NCBI RefSeq assembly: GCF_001429545.1
Contig: NZ_LMSP01000012.1
Span: forward strand, 328,555-392,554
From: Paenibacillus sp. Soil787
GTDB taxonomy: Bacteria; Bacillota; Bacilli; Paenibacillales; NBRC-103111
DNA: 64,000 bases
Direction: 5' to 3'
This document shows, in pieces, positions 1 through 9,632 of this stretch; positions within the stretch are counted from its first letter, which is position 1; each line of letters opens with the position of its first letter. The notes below the pieces were generated by a model. It ran no database searches and had not been told where the DNA came from. It saw nothing but the letters and a program-made list of their open reading frames with translations. A program made the translations under genes and the position numbers.

Positions 1-22
1 TTCCTGGGACAAATAATCTCTG

Positions 23-1021
23 TTATTCGTCATAATCTTCTTCTCCTTCGTTTACGATTTCTGTAATTTGTACAGCCATCTTCCCTTTTAAGGTACCGGG
101 GCTTCCGAGATATTTCAGCTTCTCGCCCACTTTGACTTGAAGCGAATCTTCGACGGATTTATGCAGCGGGATTACATCGCCAGCCGTTAAGCCAAGAAAA
201 TCACGTATGGAAATTTCAGACGATCCCAATTCTGCAATGAGTGGCAGCTTGGTTTTTTCCAAGCGCGATTGAAGTGCTTCCACTTCTTCAGGTGCTCTCG
301 TCTTCTTCTGGGAGACAAACCAATGATGCACAGAAAGTCGAGGCATAATGGGTTCGATGACAACATGAGGGATACACAAGTTGATCATCCCTGTTGTATC
401 ACCGATTTTGGTGCTAAGTGATATTAATGCAATGGTTTCATTGGGTGAAACAATCTGCATGAACTGCGGATTTGTTTCAAGTGCCTCTAAACGAGGTTGA
501 ATATCAATGATAGTCTTCCACGCCTCTTGTAAACTATCGAATGCTCTGCTAAAAATACGTTCCATCACAATCGTTTCAATCTCAGTTAAAGCATTAATTT
601 TGGTTGGGGTCGTGCCTGCACCGCCCAACAAACGGTCCAACATAGCAAATGCGACATTGGGATGAACCTCAAGCACCATTCGACCCTCTAAAGGCTCCGC
701 TTCAAAGATGTTCAAAATGGTCATTTTCGGGATCGAACGAATAAATTCGTCATAGGGCAGTTGTTCAACCTGGACAACACTGATCTGTACGAACGTACGG
801 AGCTGGGCAGAAAAATACGTTGTTAAAAATCGTGCAAAGTTTTCGTGAATCCGGGTTAAGCTACGAATATGATCCTTTGAGAAACGTACGGCTCTCTTAA
901 AGTCATAGGCCCTTACCTTCTTCTGCGTTTCCTCTTTTTTAAGTTCATCCGCATCCATTTCGCCTGAGGACAGAGCAGCTAGCAAGGCATCGATCTCATT
1001 TTGCGATAGAACATCAACCAT
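23..1021 (-). CDS. fliM: Flagellar motor switch protein FliM
   Basis: FliM forms the C-ring of the flagellar basal body with FliG and FliN/FliY; it binds CheY-P and sets rotation direction. The N-terminal segment VLSQNEIDALLAAL is the conserved CheY-binding peptide of the family, followed by the CheC-like middle domain and a C-terminal SpoA (FliN-like) domain. The ATG at 1021 is chosen over a GTG three codons upstream because AAAGGAGGTGA sits at proper distance from it, giving 332 aa, the usual family length. It is the last gene of the fla operon visible here; fliY should follow beyond the window edge (only 22 bases remain). Confidence 0.97.
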   Translation of the reverse strand: MVDVLSQNEIDALLAALSSGEMDADELKKEETQKKVRAYDFKRAVRFSKDHIRSLTRIHENFARFLTTYFSAQLRTFVQISVVQVEQLPYDEFIRSIPKMTILNIFEAEPLEGRMVLEVHPNVAFAMLDRLLGGAGTTPTKINALTEIETIVMERIFSRAFDSLQEAWKTIIDIQPRLEALETNPQFMQIVSPNETIALISLSTKIGDTTGMINLCIPHVVIEPIMPRLSVHHWFVSQKKTRAPEEVEALQSRLEKTKLPLIAELGSSEISIRDFLGLTAGDVIPLHKSVEDSLQVKVGEKLKYLGSPGTLKGKMAVQITEIVNEGEEDYDE

Positions 1022-1056
1022 TCGAGTCACCTCCTTTAAGCAAAATCAACAGCGAG

Positions 1057-1542
1057 TTATTGAAGTACTTTATCGGTTATCCATATTTGCTTGATTTTAC
1101 CCTCATGCAGCAAGGGGTTAAGCTTGTTCATTAACGTAGAAGTTAATCCATCTGAACCTTTACTGCCTTCAATTTGTTCCTTTGTCAAATCCCCTAACGC
1201 CTGTACAATTGTGCCTTTAACAGCAGATTCTAGTAAATTATCAAATTCCGCTTTAGTCTTCGAATTCTCTAACTCAAAAGCCAAGCTGATTTTAATGAAA
1301 TTCTGACTGCCAGATAAGTTGGTCAAAATATCTTTAATAATCGCTGTGTTTCCCTTTACAGCCTCAGCCGATGGTGCTTTCGTTGGCTTCACACTTGCAA
1401 CAGCTTCCTGAGCTTTCACTGTAGGGTCTTTGGATTGATTGTTTTTCTCCATAAAGTTCCACAAAACAAAGGCAGCTGTCAAAATCAGAGTAATTGCAAT
1501 TAGTATGGAGACAATGAGTATAAAAATTTTGTTCTTAAACAC
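1057..1542 (-). CDS. fliL: Flagellar basal body-associated protein FliL
   Basis: FliL is a single-pass inner-membrane protein around the stator that supports torque and swarming. The 161-aa product has an N-terminal membrane anchor (about residues 5-30, hydrophobic, ending in VLWNFMEK), a short linker rich in Lys/Ala, and the periplasm-side FliL domain ending in the typical IWITDKVLQ-type tail. The start is a GTG directly after the stop of flbD, with GGAGG eight bases upstream; this tight coupling suggests translational coupling. Confidence 0.93.
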   Translation of the reverse strand: MFKNKIFILIVSILIAITLILTAAFVLWNFMEKNNQSKDPTVKAQEAVASVKPTKAPSAEAVKGNTAIIKDILTNLSGSQNFIKISLAFELENSKTKAEFDNLLESAVKGTIVQALGDLTKEQIEGSKGSDGLTSTLMNKLNPLLHEGKIKQIWITDKVLQ

Positions 1543-1764
1543 TTACGAACCCTCCGCATCCCTGGACTTTATTGTCGCTCGTACTGAGCCAATCTCCTGC
1601 ATGTAGGTCCGCACTAAGCTTACCACAACCTCTGCCTTTTCGAGTACTGTGATTTTCTTACCTGTCGTCAACGTGATCATTGTGTCTGGCGTCTCTTCAA
1701 TAAGTTCGATCAGTATGGCATTCAAGATAATGGCTTTACCGTTTAAACGAGTGAGAGAAATCAT
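1543..1764 (-). CDS. flbD: Flagellar protein FlbD/SwrD
   Basis: A 73-aa protein beginning MISLTRLNGK, the signature of the FlbD/SwrD family found between flgE and fliL in Bacillus-type fla operons. In B. subtilis SwrD raises flagellar torque and is needed for swarming. It has a strong AGGAGG site before its ATG, and its stop codon abuts the fliL start. Confidence 0.92.
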   Translation of the reverse strand: MISLTRLNGKAIILNAILIELIEETPDTMITLTTGKKITVLEKAEVVVSLVRTYMQEIGSVRATIKSRDAEGS

Positions 1765-1825
1765 GTTTCTCCTCCTGTATCAGGATAAGGGGAGACTAGC
1801 TCCCCTCTTTCACATCAACTTAAAA

Positions 1826-2647
1826 TTAATGTTTCAGATTAACGACTTCTTGAAGTACTTCATCCGAGGTCGTGATAATCCTAGAATTTGCTTGGAAACC
1901 ACGTTGAGCAATAATCATTTCGGTAAATTCACCTGTTAAGTCAACGTTCGACATTTCCAGTTGTCCTGAGATTAGTGTCCCAGTTCCCGTTTCTGGATTA
2001 CCTGCTGCCCCAACTTCAATTGCACCCTCTGGGTTTGCATTCGCTGTCATACGATACAAATTCCCGCCAATTTTCTCAAGACCTGAAGGGTTAATGACTT
2101 TAACGACGCCAACTTTCTGACCTGTAGTAACCGTTGCTCCTGTATTGTTAACACCGATAATATCGCCATTTTGTGCAATCGAGAATGAAACAATGTCATC
2201 TGGAAGCACAATCGGACCGGCACCATCAGCTCCCATAACATGTAGCCCATCTGCATTTACCAGGTTTCTGGTTGGATCTATAGTAAAGTTACCTGCTCTT
2301 GTCAAGTAAGGCGCATCAACCTGCTCGGTTGTACCTACTGCAAAGAATCCATCCCCGTTAACACGCAAATCAGTAGGGACATTCGTTGTCATTGCGCTTC
2401 CAGCCGTATGTACTGTATCAATAGCAGCCAAACTAACACCTAATCCTACTTGCTGAGCATTCACACCACCGCGATTCTCATCAGCAGCACTAACACCTGC
2501 AACAGTTTGACTTAGAATATCTTTAAACATAACACGGCTGCCTTTGAATCCGATGGTATTTACGTTCGCGATATTATTCCCAATAACATCCAATTTCGTT
2601 TGAAAACCACGCATACCTGAAACGCCTGAGTACAAAGATCTTAACAT
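1826..2647 (-). CDS. flgG: Flagellar hook/distal rod protein (FlgE/FlgG family)
   Basis: A 273-aa axial protein with the N-terminal flagellar rod motif (MLRSLYSGVSGM, GNNIANVNTIGFKGSR) and the matching C-terminal coiled-coil end (MIIAQRGFQANSRIITTSDEVL) that packs with it in rod and hook. In Bacillus the gene at this place after flgD codes for the hook protein, named FlgE or FlgG in different annotations. The short length (no large outer D2 insertion) makes it FlgG-like in size. Position between flgD and flbD supports the hook role. Confidence 0.93.
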   Translation of the reverse strand: MLRSLYSGVSGMRGFQTKLDVIGNNIANVNTIGFKGSRVMFKDILSQTVAGVSAADENRGGVNAQQVGLGVSLAAIDTVHTAGSAMTTNVPTDLRVNGDGFFAVGTTEQVDAPYLTRAGNFTIDPTRNLVNADGLHVMGADGAGPIVLPDDIVSFSIAQNGDIIGVNNTGATVTTGQKVGVVKVINPSGLEKIGGNLYRMTANANPEGAIEVGAAGNPETGTGTLISGQLEMSNVDLTGEFTEMIIAQRGFQANSRIITTSDEVLQEVVNLKH

Positions 2648-2735
2648 CTAATAGGCCTCCTAATCGGATATAAATATAATGAGCTGCTTCAATCGCTCCA
2701 CAGCCCCAGGCTTCCTGCACGGTCGAGCCTGATGG

Positions 2736-3122
2736 TTAAGAAATAATTATGGCACTATCTATTTGCGTAAAAACATGTTCATTCATGGCGTTTCCATCAA
2801 GCGCCGTTACAACAGTTCGGTTAGGAACATTAACAATTAAAGCATTTCCACCTAAAATCATAAGTGCATCCTTGGCACCTTTAGCGGCTACTTTATCGAT
2901 GGCTGTACTAAGCTTATCCAATTGTTCAGGCTTTAGTTGAATGCCTCTCTCTTTGAGTCTAACCTCTGCATGATGACTGAAACGAACAAGTTGCTCCTGA
3001 AGAAGTTTCTGAAAAGTAGGATTACCGGATTTGGTTACCGGCTGCTGTACAGGTGTTCGTCTCGTAGACGCAGGAGAAACCGCATTAGGATAAAGCTGCC
3101 CTAAGGATATTCTCTCTGTCAT
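2736..3122 (-). CDS. Flagellar operon protein, TIGR02530 family
   Basis: A 128-aa soluble protein with a Pro/Gln/Thr-rich N-terminus and a conserved core (FQKLLQEQLVRFSHHAEVRLKERG at about residues 37-60, then LIVNVPNRTVVTALD). I recognise it as the uncharacterised flagellar operon family usually encoded between flgD and flgE/G in Firmicutes. The start codon overlaps the flgD stop by four bases (ATGA). No biochemical role can be assigned from the sequence. Confidence 0.85.
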   Translation of the reverse strand: MTERISLGQLYPNAVSPASTRRTPVQQPVTKSGNPTFQKLLQEQLVRFSHHAEVRLKERGIQLKPEQLDKLSTAIDKVAAKGAKDALMILGGNALIVNVPNRTVVTALDGNAMNEHVFTQIDSAIIIS

Positions 3123-3562
3123 TTGGTTTCTCCAACATTCTCAATTTTCTTGAGCTTGTCCAGAGAAATTTCCACTCCCTTCACATTCGCGTATTGATTT
3201 CCTTCTTTAAATGAGATGGAATCAACAACACCAGACTTTTCAACCGATGCTCCAGAAGAGTCAATCTCCGACCATGTGATTGATTTACCGATTAATCCTG
3301 AAACAAAACCAAGTGATTGACGCATTAGCTTCATTTCACCAGCCATATTGGTCAGTTGCTCTACGGATGTGAATTGAGCCATTTGTGCAATAAACTCTTT
3401 ATCTTGTAAAGGCTGTGTCGGATCTTGATTTTGAAGTTGTGTAATCAAGATTTTAAGGAAATCATCTTTGCCTAACGTTTGGTTGTCTTTATCTTTCGAT
3501 TTTGCTTTATTTCCTGCATTGATCAAATCCGTAACATTACCTGAAATCGGGCTTGTAGCCAC
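3119..3562 (-). CDS. flgD: Flagellar hook assembly scaffold FlgD
   Basis: FlgD caps the growing hook. The 147-aa product holds the conserved N-terminal FlgD signature (LGKDDFLKILITQLQNQDPTQP, then DKEFIAQMAQFTSVEQL) at about residues 30-72, which is the export and capping segment. It is short compared with the enteric protein, lacking most of the Ig-like C-terminal domains, as in B. subtilis YlxG. It overlaps the downstream gene by four bases. Confidence 0.94.
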   Translation of the reverse strand: MATSPISGNVTDLINAGNKAKSKDKDNQTLGKDDFLKILITQLQNQDPTQPLQDKEFIAQMAQFTSVEQLTNMAGEMKLMRQSLGFVSGLIGKSITWSEIDSSGASVEKSGVVDSISFKEGNQYANVKGVEISLDKLKKIENVGETK

Positions 3563-3597
3563 ACTTTCACCTCCAACTGCTTCATATAGATTGCTGT

Positions 3598-5037
3598 TTA
3601 GGCAATAACATCGAAGGAGTTACCATTAACTATCGTTCGTATTTGAGCTACATGTTGTATTTCTTGATTAAAATCAATTGAATCTTCCTCATAGTTACCA
3701 GAAGCATTTTTACTTTGACGCTGAGATTGACTAAACGTTTGCTGTTGCCGTTGATCTTGGAACATACTGGATTGCATGTTTTGATTTTGAGTGACCTCAA
3801 GCTTCTCAACTTGCAAACCTTGCGTTTGAAGAGCTTGTCTTAACTGTGGAAGCTGGCTTTCCAGCATCTGCTTACCTGCTAAGGAATCAGCTGCAAATTG
3901 AGCTACCAGTTGTCCATCCTGCATCGAAATTCTTACATCAATATGACCAAGATTTTTAGGGAATAAAGATAGTTTAGCTTCAGAAAAACCGCCAGCCATT
4001 GTTATCTTCATGTTCTTTAATACATGCTCTGTCATTTCTTCAGTAAAATTCGCCGCACTGATTGTTGTTGTTGCCACTTTATCAACTGGAATAGCCTGTT
4101 GCGCTTTCTGCAGATCACCTATCGTAACGATGGAATTCGTTGTTGGAGCATCTTCAGTCGGCAAATCAACAAGGTCTACAAATGATTCTTCGGACGCTGT
4201 AGTGGGCTCTACAACTGGTGCGTGGAGTACATTCCTTATTGCTAAAAGCTCAAGCTTTGACTTAGTTGGTTGCATGAGTGTAAATGAATCTCCATCAACC
4301 TTCTGCTCAACACCAAGCTTGTTCACCTTTTTAACATGACTAGCTCTGTTAGCAGATGTGGTATCACTTTTACTTCCTTCTACTAAACCTTCAGAAGCCT
4401 TGGTTACTTTCGCTGCAGCATCAGTTATTGATGTTGATCCCTTCAATGTCGCCATTAACTCTGGAAGCAAAGGCTCAATCGTGCTAAGTAAGTCCTGGTT
4501 CAAAAACTTCAAAAGAGGATTGTCAGGCTGCTGTTTAGTCAAAGTTGTCAATGTCAGCAAAGTATTCTGAGCCTGCAAGTTTAATGTATCTGCTGGTTGA
4601 AGATTCAATCCATTCGGTAGTGTGAAAGCCGCATTAGATTGTGAATCACCAAGTGTACTTAACAACTGCTCAGCGTCTTCGAACCACTTCTTTACCTTCT
4701 GATCTTGTAATAATTGTTCAGCTAGCTTAGGATTACTGTTCATTGCCTCCAAAAGCATCTCTGGCAGAGATTGATCTTCCGTTCCTTGTTCGCCCTCTTG
4801 TACAGCGGCACCTTGAAGGGGTAGTACCAAGCTTTGAAGCATTTGAAGCAGCATGTTCAGAGAAAGTGCTGAATCGGATGCATTGGCATCACCAGAAGCA
4901 CTCTCTTGTCCAATTTGACCATCTAATACTTGATTAAAAGAAGTATCTTTAGTTGCCGTTTCAGTCGTACTTGCTTTACCTGTTACTGCTGAAGCAGCAT
5001 TGTTTCCTGTAGGTACTGTTGGCATTTGAACGTCCAT
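3598..5037 (-). CDS. fliK: Flagellar hook-length control protein FliK
   Basis: FliK measures hook length and switches export specificity through FlhB. The long N-terminal region is Ser/Thr/Gln-rich and low in complexity, as expected of the ruler part. The C-terminal Flg_hook domain is clear (LSLFPKNLGHIDVRISMQDG, then QLPQLRQALQTQGLQVEKLEV, about residues 365-430). The ATG at 5037 is preferred over one 33 bases upstream because GGGAGGTGA lies just before it; the product is then 479 aa. Confidence 0.92.
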   Translation of the reverse strand: MDVQMPTVPTGNNAASAVTGKASTTETATKDTSFNQVLDGQIGQESASGDANASDSALSLNMLLQMLQSLVLPLQGAAVQEGEQGTEDQSLPEMLLEAMNSNPKLAEQLLQDQKVKKWFEDAEQLLSTLGDSQSNAAFTLPNGLNLQPADTLNLQAQNTLLTLTTLTKQQPDNPLLKFLNQDLLSTIEPLLPELMATLKGSTSITDAAAKVTKASEGLVEGSKSDTTSANRASHVKKVNKLGVEQKVDGDSFTLMQPTKSKLELLAIRNVLHAPVVEPTTASEESFVDLVDLPTEDAPTTNSIVTIGDLQKAQQAIPVDKVATTTISAANFTEEMTEHVLKNMKITMAGGFSEAKLSLFPKNLGHIDVRISMQDGQLVAQFAADSLAGKQMLESQLPQLRQALQTQGLQVEKLEVTQNQNMQSSMFQDQRQQQTFSQSQRQSKNASGNYEEDSIDFNQEIQHVAQIRTIVNGNSFDVIA

Positions 5038-5069
5038 TTTTTTCACCTCCCTTCGTGAAATCAATGACA

Positions 5070-5978
5070 TTACTGAACAAGTTTAGATGAAATTGAAGCA
5101 GCGATTTCTTTATTTGCGTCTGACAAAGAAGACATTACTTTAGAACGAGAAGCGTTATCCATCCCACTGAGAATAGCTAACACTTTATCAGGGTTAGATT
5201 TATTCATTTCCAGCAGGACGTTGGAAGCACTTTTCGGTGTCATATTGGCAAAAGTTTGCCCTAAATCTGTTTTACTTACGGATGTTTCGGCCTTCGTCGC
5301 TCCATTCGTTGTCAATCTCTCTTGCAAGGCAGCAATTTGTTTATCACGAACAGGAACAACATCCTTAACTCCGATAGAAGCCTCCGCCGCTATAGCAGGG
5401 GTCATTTTTTCAAGAATAGCTCCACGACTATCTGCTTTCATCATTGAAAACACAAGAACCATTTCTTTAGGTGTCAATGCTTCAATAATAGGGGCAGCTT
5501 TACTTGGATTCATTTTTGCATATATATTCGCTAGTTGAGTAATTTGATTGTTGTATTCTTCTTCGGTTTGAGTTTTACTTTTTAGCTTCTCTTCCAAGTC
5601 AGTTAACTTCGCCTGAGCATCTTTCAATGAAGTATCCTTCTGCTCGGTTGTCGAATCTGCTTTCTGCAAAGCCGTTTGAAGTTCAGCGATTCTTGCGTTT
5701 AGCTTCGTTATCTCTTCATCTTTATTCTTGATGCTTTGCTCAGAAGTCGGTACCTTACCATCACTCGTCACTACTGCTTTTTCTTTGGGAGCAGGGACGA
5801 TAGTCCCAATGACCGGTGTATTATGCAGCGCCTTCTGTATACTGCTCTTGATATCATAATCAAAAATTGACAACAGTACGAAGAGCAAAACTGCCGTAAA
5901 CACAAAGGGGATGACAAACCATATCAGAAAACGTTCCAGTGCACTATAAGATGCACCCTCTATGCTTGTATCGGCCAT
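5070..5978 (-). CDS. ylxF: YlxF/MotE-like flagellar operon membrane protein with MgtE-N-like domain
   Basis: A 302-aa protein with one membrane helix near residues 17-42, a long coiled coil at about 75-150 rich in Lys/Glu/Gln, and a C-terminal region resembling the MgtE intracellular N domain (PSKAAPIIEALTPKEMVLVFSMM, repeated more weakly near NVLLEMNKSNPDKVLAILSGM). Position between fliJ and fliK is that of B. subtilis ylxF. It probably assists stator or export assembly, as proposed for MotE, but the exact role is unknown. Confidence 0.85.
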   Translation of the reverse strand: MADTSIEGASYSALERFLIWFVIPFVFTAVLLFVLLSIFDYDIKSSIQKALHNTPVIGTIVPAPKEKAVVTSDGKVPTSEQSIKNKDEEITKLNARIAELQTALQKADSTTEQKDTSLKDAQAKLTDLEEKLKSKTQTEEEYNNQITQLANIYAKMNPSKAAPIIEALTPKEMVLVFSMMKADSRGAILEKMTPAIAAEASIGVKDVVPVRDKQIAALQERLTTNGATKAETSVSKTDLGQTFANMTPKSASNVLLEMNKSNPDKVLAILSGMDNASRSKVMSSLSDANKEIAASISSKLVQ

Positions 5979-6002
5979 CTCCTCTTCCCTCCTTTACCTT
6001 CC

Positions 6003-6446
6003 TCAATACGTTAGCCGCCTGAAACGGTTATTGGCCATTTCATCTAGAGCATCTTGCTCTTTTTTGGCGACAAAAGATTGAAATTGGTTGTAAGCCTTCT
6101 CTCTTGCCTTTGACCATACTTTCTCATCAATCATTCTTTCCGAAAGATGTTCCTGCTTTTTGAGTACGACATGCTGTGCTTGCTGCACATCCAGATGCTT
6201 GCGGGCGATCTGTTGATCAACATGGTTCATGTAATTTTGCATTAACAGCATCTTGGAAATAGATACCGAACCGCTAGATACATTTGCCATTTCGTTATGA
6301 AGGTTATCTTTTTGCTCAAACAATCCATGCAAGCTCGTTTCTTCGTTCCTTAGTTGCCCCATTGCCTCAGATAGTATCCACTCAGCCTGTGTTCGTTCAT
6401 TGTTTTTCAAATCGACAATTTGCTGGAAAGAATAACGAAAATTCAT
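6003..6446 (-). CDS. fliJ: Flagellar export protein FliJ
   Basis: FliJ is the coiled-coil stalk of the flagellar type III export ATPase. The 147-aa product begins FRYSFQQIVDLKNNERTQAEW, typical of Firmicutes FliJ, and is almost entirely predicted long alpha-helix with charged heptads. It lies ten bases after fliI, with which it works. Confidence 0.92.
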   Translation of the reverse strand: MNFRYSFQQIVDLKNNERTQAEWILSEAMGQLRNEETSLHGLFEQKDNLHNEMANVSSGSVSISKMLLMQNYMNHVDQQIARKHLDVQQAQHVVLKKQEHLSERMIDEKVWSKAREKAYNQFQSFVAKKEQDALDEMANNRFRRLTY

Positions 6447-6455
6447 TCAAGAGCC

Positions 6456-7781
6456 TCATCCCTTATAAAATTCATGAATCAAACGTTCTTGAGCTTCTTC
6501 AAACGTCAACTTCTCAGAGGTTTTTTGCTTCGTGAAATCCCATATTGCCTCGATATTATCCATAGCGATATCAATATTTTGGTTAGAACCTTTTTGGTAT
6601 GCCCCTAAATTGATAAGATCTTCCGAATCTTTATAAATAGAAAGAAGTCGCTTCAATTGATCAGCTGCTTCCATGTGTTCAGTAGGGACTATTTCTTTCA
6701 TGACTCGGCTTACGCTGGATAAAACATCGATGGCTGGGTAATGACCCTTATTAGCAATGCTGCGATTTAGGACAATGTGTCCGTCAAGAATACCTCGTAC
6801 TGCATCAGCGATAGGTTCATTCATGTCATCCCCATCTACAAGCACGGTATAAAAAGCGGTAATGGAACCCTTTGGTCCCGTACCTGAACGCTCTAGCAGT
6901 CGTGGTAGCATGGCAAATACCGAAGGCGTATAACCACGTGTAGCTGGAGGTTCTCCAACAGCAAGTCCGACCTCACGCTGCGCCATAGCAAAACGAGTGA
7001 CTGAATCCATCATCATCATGACATTTAAGCCGCGATCTCGAAAATACTCGGCAATACTAGTTGCAATCATCGCACCTTTGATTCGAATCAAAGCGGGTTG
7101 ATCCGAGGTTGCAACAATCACAACGGATCTAGCAAGTCCTTCAGGACCTAAATCCCTTTCGATAAAGTCTAGAACCTCTCTACCACGCTCACCAATAAGA
7201 GCAATTACATTGACATCAGCGGATGTATTACGGGCAATCATACCCATCAACGTACTTTTACCTACACCAGAACCAGCGAAAATACCGACACGCTGACCCT
7301 TGCCAATTGTTAATAGGCCATCAATGCAGCGAACACCAACCGAAATTGGATTCAAAACGCGTGGTCGTGTAAGCGGGTTTCCGGGTACATTATTCGTTGA
7401 ATATTGTGCCATTCTAGAGGGCAGGAAAGAACCATCTAAGGGTTGTCCCAAACCATCTAACACCTTGCCAAGCAGCTCATGGCCAACTTGGACTGTAAGC
7501 GGCTTTCCGGTACCTACGACGTCGCATCCAGGACCTATGGCATCCAAATCACCGAGTGGCATCAGAACTACTTTATTGCTGCGAAATCCAACGACCTCAG
7601 CCTTTAACGGCTTGTTAGACTTGTGCGGATAAATGTAGCAAAGATCGCCAATGCTCACATCAGGACCTTCTGACTCAACTGTCAGCCCTATCACTTGCGT
7701 CACTTTACCGTTGACTCTAATCGGATCAATCGTATGTAGATGCTCCTTGTATTTATCAACATTTGGGAGCTTGCTGCTCAT
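6456..7781 (-). CDS. fliI: Flagellum-specific ATP synthase FliI
   Basis: FliI is the hexameric ATPase of flagellar type III export, related to the F1 beta subunit. The Walker A motif GIFAGSGVGKSTL is near residue 170, the Walker B region LNVMMMMDSVTRFA near 255, and the conserved GEPPATRGYTPSVFAMLPRLLERSG segment follows. Length 441 aa matches the family. The start overlaps the fliH stop by four bases. Confidence 0.97.
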   Translation of the reverse strand: MSSKLPNVDKYKEHLHTIDPIRVNGKVTQVIGLTVESEGPDVSIGDLCYIYPHKSNKPLKAEVVGFRSNKVVLMPLGDLDAIGPGCDVVGTGKPLTVQVGHELLGKVLDGLGQPLDGSFLPSRMAQYSTNNVPGNPLTRPRVLNPISVGVRCIDGLLTIGKGQRVGIFAGSGVGKSTLMGMIARNTSADVNVIALIGERGREVLDFIERDLGPEGLARSVVIVATSDQPALIRIKGAMIATSIAEYFRDRGLNVMMMMDSVTRFAMAQREVGLAVGEPPATRGYTPSVFAMLPRLLERSGTGPKGSITAFYTVLVDGDDMNEPIADAVRGILDGHIVLNRSIANKGHYPAIDVLSSVSRVMKEIVPTEHMEAADQLKRLLSIYKDSEDLINLGAYQKGSNQNIDIAMDNIEAIWDFTKQKTSEKLTFEEAQERLIHEFYKG

Positions 7782-8611
7782 GACTCGGATACCTCACTTT
7801 GAGTTGCCAATTGTCTTAACGCCGACTTAATCTCTTTTAACTGAGTATCAATTCTGGCATCAATGCTTCCAAATGAGGAACGTATCACACAGCCACGGTC
7901 TTGTACCGTAGAGTCCGGTATGATCTGTAATTCTGCTTGTGAATCAATGGAAGTCAGTAACTCTTCGCGTGCATCTTGGATATAAGCAAACTGTGAAGGC
8001 GCTACACAAAGTGCGATAATTCCTTTTTCTCGTCTGCGTGAAAGTACCATCTGAATTAAATCAATGACCCATTCTGGATTCAAAGTTAACTGACGCCCAA
8101 TCACTTTCTCAGCGATGGAAGTGCTAAGCTCAATTAAGAATGGTTCTGATTCTTGAATGATTTGCTGCTTAAGCTTGTAGGTTTGTTCCAAAATGGATCG
8201 AGCCTCAGTTAACATATCACCGTATTCTTGTCGGAGTTTATCTTCGGCTTGAACAATCCCTTGTTCATAGCCCTCATCGAATCCTGATTGTCTGGATAGC
8301 GCGATGTGCTCTTCATCTTCAGCACGGCGGCTCTCCCACCAACTCGTTATCTCTGCCTGCGTTTGTTCTCTAAGCGCAGCACACTCTTGCATCGCCTGAT
8401 CGATTTGTTCATGGGCAAAAGCTTCAGCGTCTTGAAGGATCTGCTCCTTCATACTTGTAGCTTCTGTTAGTTCCTGCTGCTGTTCCGGAGTCAATTGATT
8501 GGCTTCATCCGTTAACATACCAGTGCGTAATAATTCAAGTGGTGATATCGTTTTTACTAATTTCTTATCATCTAATGGAAAATAAGCGAATGATTTAATG
8601 ACATTAGACAA
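7778..8611 (-). CDS. fliH: Flagellar assembly protein FliH
   Basis: FliH regulates FliI and links it to the C-ring. The product has a long Gln/Glu-rich coiled coil (about residues 30-150) and a C-terminal V1-ATPase E-subunit-like domain (ELSTSIAEKVIGRQLTLNPEWVIDLIQ). The start is unsure. The frame opens upstream inside fliG; an ATG at 8620 is only two bases from the GGAGG, while a TTG at 8611 has good spacing and would give the usual N-terminus (M)SNVIKS, so the TTG is given here. It overlaps the fliG 3' end. Confidence 0.85.
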   Translation of the reverse strand: MSNVIKSFAYFPLDDKKLVKTISPLELLRTGMLTDEANQLTPEQQQELTEATSMKEQILQDAEAFAHEQIDQAMQECAALREQTQAEITSWWESRRAEDEEHIALSRQSGFDEGYEQGIVQAEDKLRQEYGDMLTEARSILEQTYKLKQQIIQESEPFLIELSTSIAEKVIGRQLTLNPEWVIDLIQMVLSRRREKGIIALCVAPSQFAYIQDAREELLTSIDSQAELQIIPDSTVQDRGCVIRSSFGSIDARIDTQLKEIKSALRQLATQSEVSES

Positions 8612-9620
8612 TAATATCATCTCCTCCACCACGTGCGATGATGATTTCACCAGATTCTTCTAGGCGGCGAATCGTTGCAACAATACGGGTCTGAGCTTCT
8701 TCAACATCACGTAAACGCACAGGTCCCATAAATTCCATTTCTTCCTTAAAGGTATCCGCCATACGTTTGGACATATTCTTGAACAAGGCATCGCGAACTT
8801 CTTCGCTTGCAACTTTAAGGGCAAGCTGTAAATCCGCATTCTCAATGTCGCGAATAATTCGCTGAATGGAACGATTGTCGATATTGACAATATCTTCGAA
8901 TACAAACATCCGCTTCTTAATTTCTTCCGCAAGTTCCGGATCCTGAATTTCGAGGGAATCGAGAATGGTACGCTCTGTACCCCTATCAACACCATTCAGA
9001 ATTTGAACGATGGAAGAAATACCACCTGCATTTGTGTAATCCTGAGTTACCGTTGAAGATAGCTTTTGTTCAAGAACGCGTTCTACCTGGCTAATGACTT
9101 CAGGAGAGGTGCTATCCATGAGTGCAATGCGCTTAGCAACATCAGCTTGCTTTTCCTGTGGTAATGAAGACAAAATGATCGAAGCTTGATCTGCCTGCAA
9201 ATAAGACAAAACTAAAGCGATTGTCTGCGAATTCTCATTTTGAATAAAGTTTAGAATTTGAGCTGGATCTGCTTTTCTTGCAAAATCAAAAGGTCTCACT
9301 TGCAGAGTGGCAGTCAAACGATTGATAATGTCAAGCGCTTTTTGAGATCCCAAAGCCTTTTCCAAAATATCCTTGGCGTAAGAAATACCACCTTGAGAAA
9401 TAAACTCTTGGGCTAAGCATATCTGATGAAATTCAGATAAAATAGCTTCTTTTTCATAAGAATCTACTTTTCTAACGTTCGCAATTTCTAACGTTAATTG
9501 CTCAATCTCTTCTTCTCGCAAGTGTTTAAAAATTTGAGCAGACACCTCAGGGCCTAAACTGATCAAAAGAATGGCTGCCTTTTGTCGTCCTGTTAACCCT
9601 TGCAGAGCAGCTTTGGCCAT
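8604..9620 (-). CDS. fliG: Flagellar motor switch protein FliG
   Basis: FliG is the C-ring subunit that contacts the stators and generates torque. The 338-aa product shows the three FliG domains: N-terminal (TGRQKAAILLISLGPEVSAQIFKHL), middle with the EHPQ-like region (PQEKQADVAKRIA), and C-terminal with charged torque helix (MFVFEDIVNIDNRSIQRIIRDI). Length and order between fliF and fliH are canonical. Confidence 0.97.
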   Translation of the reverse strand: MAKAALQGLTGRQKAAILLISLGPEVSAQIFKHLREEEIEQLTLEIANVRKVDSYEKEAILSEFHQICLAQEFISQGGISYAKDILEKALGSQKALDIINRLTATLQVRPFDFARKADPAQILNFIQNENSQTIALVLSYLQADQASIILSSLPQEKQADVAKRIALMDSTSPEVISQVERVLEQKLSSTVTQDYTNAGGISSIVQILNGVDRGTERTILDSLEIQDPELAEEIKKRMFVFEDIVNIDNRSIQRIIRDIENADLQLALKVASEEVRDALFKNMSKRMADTFKEEMEFMGPVRLRDVEEAQTRIVATIRRLEESGEIIIARGGGDDIIV

Positions 9621-9632
9621 ACAAGTGCACCC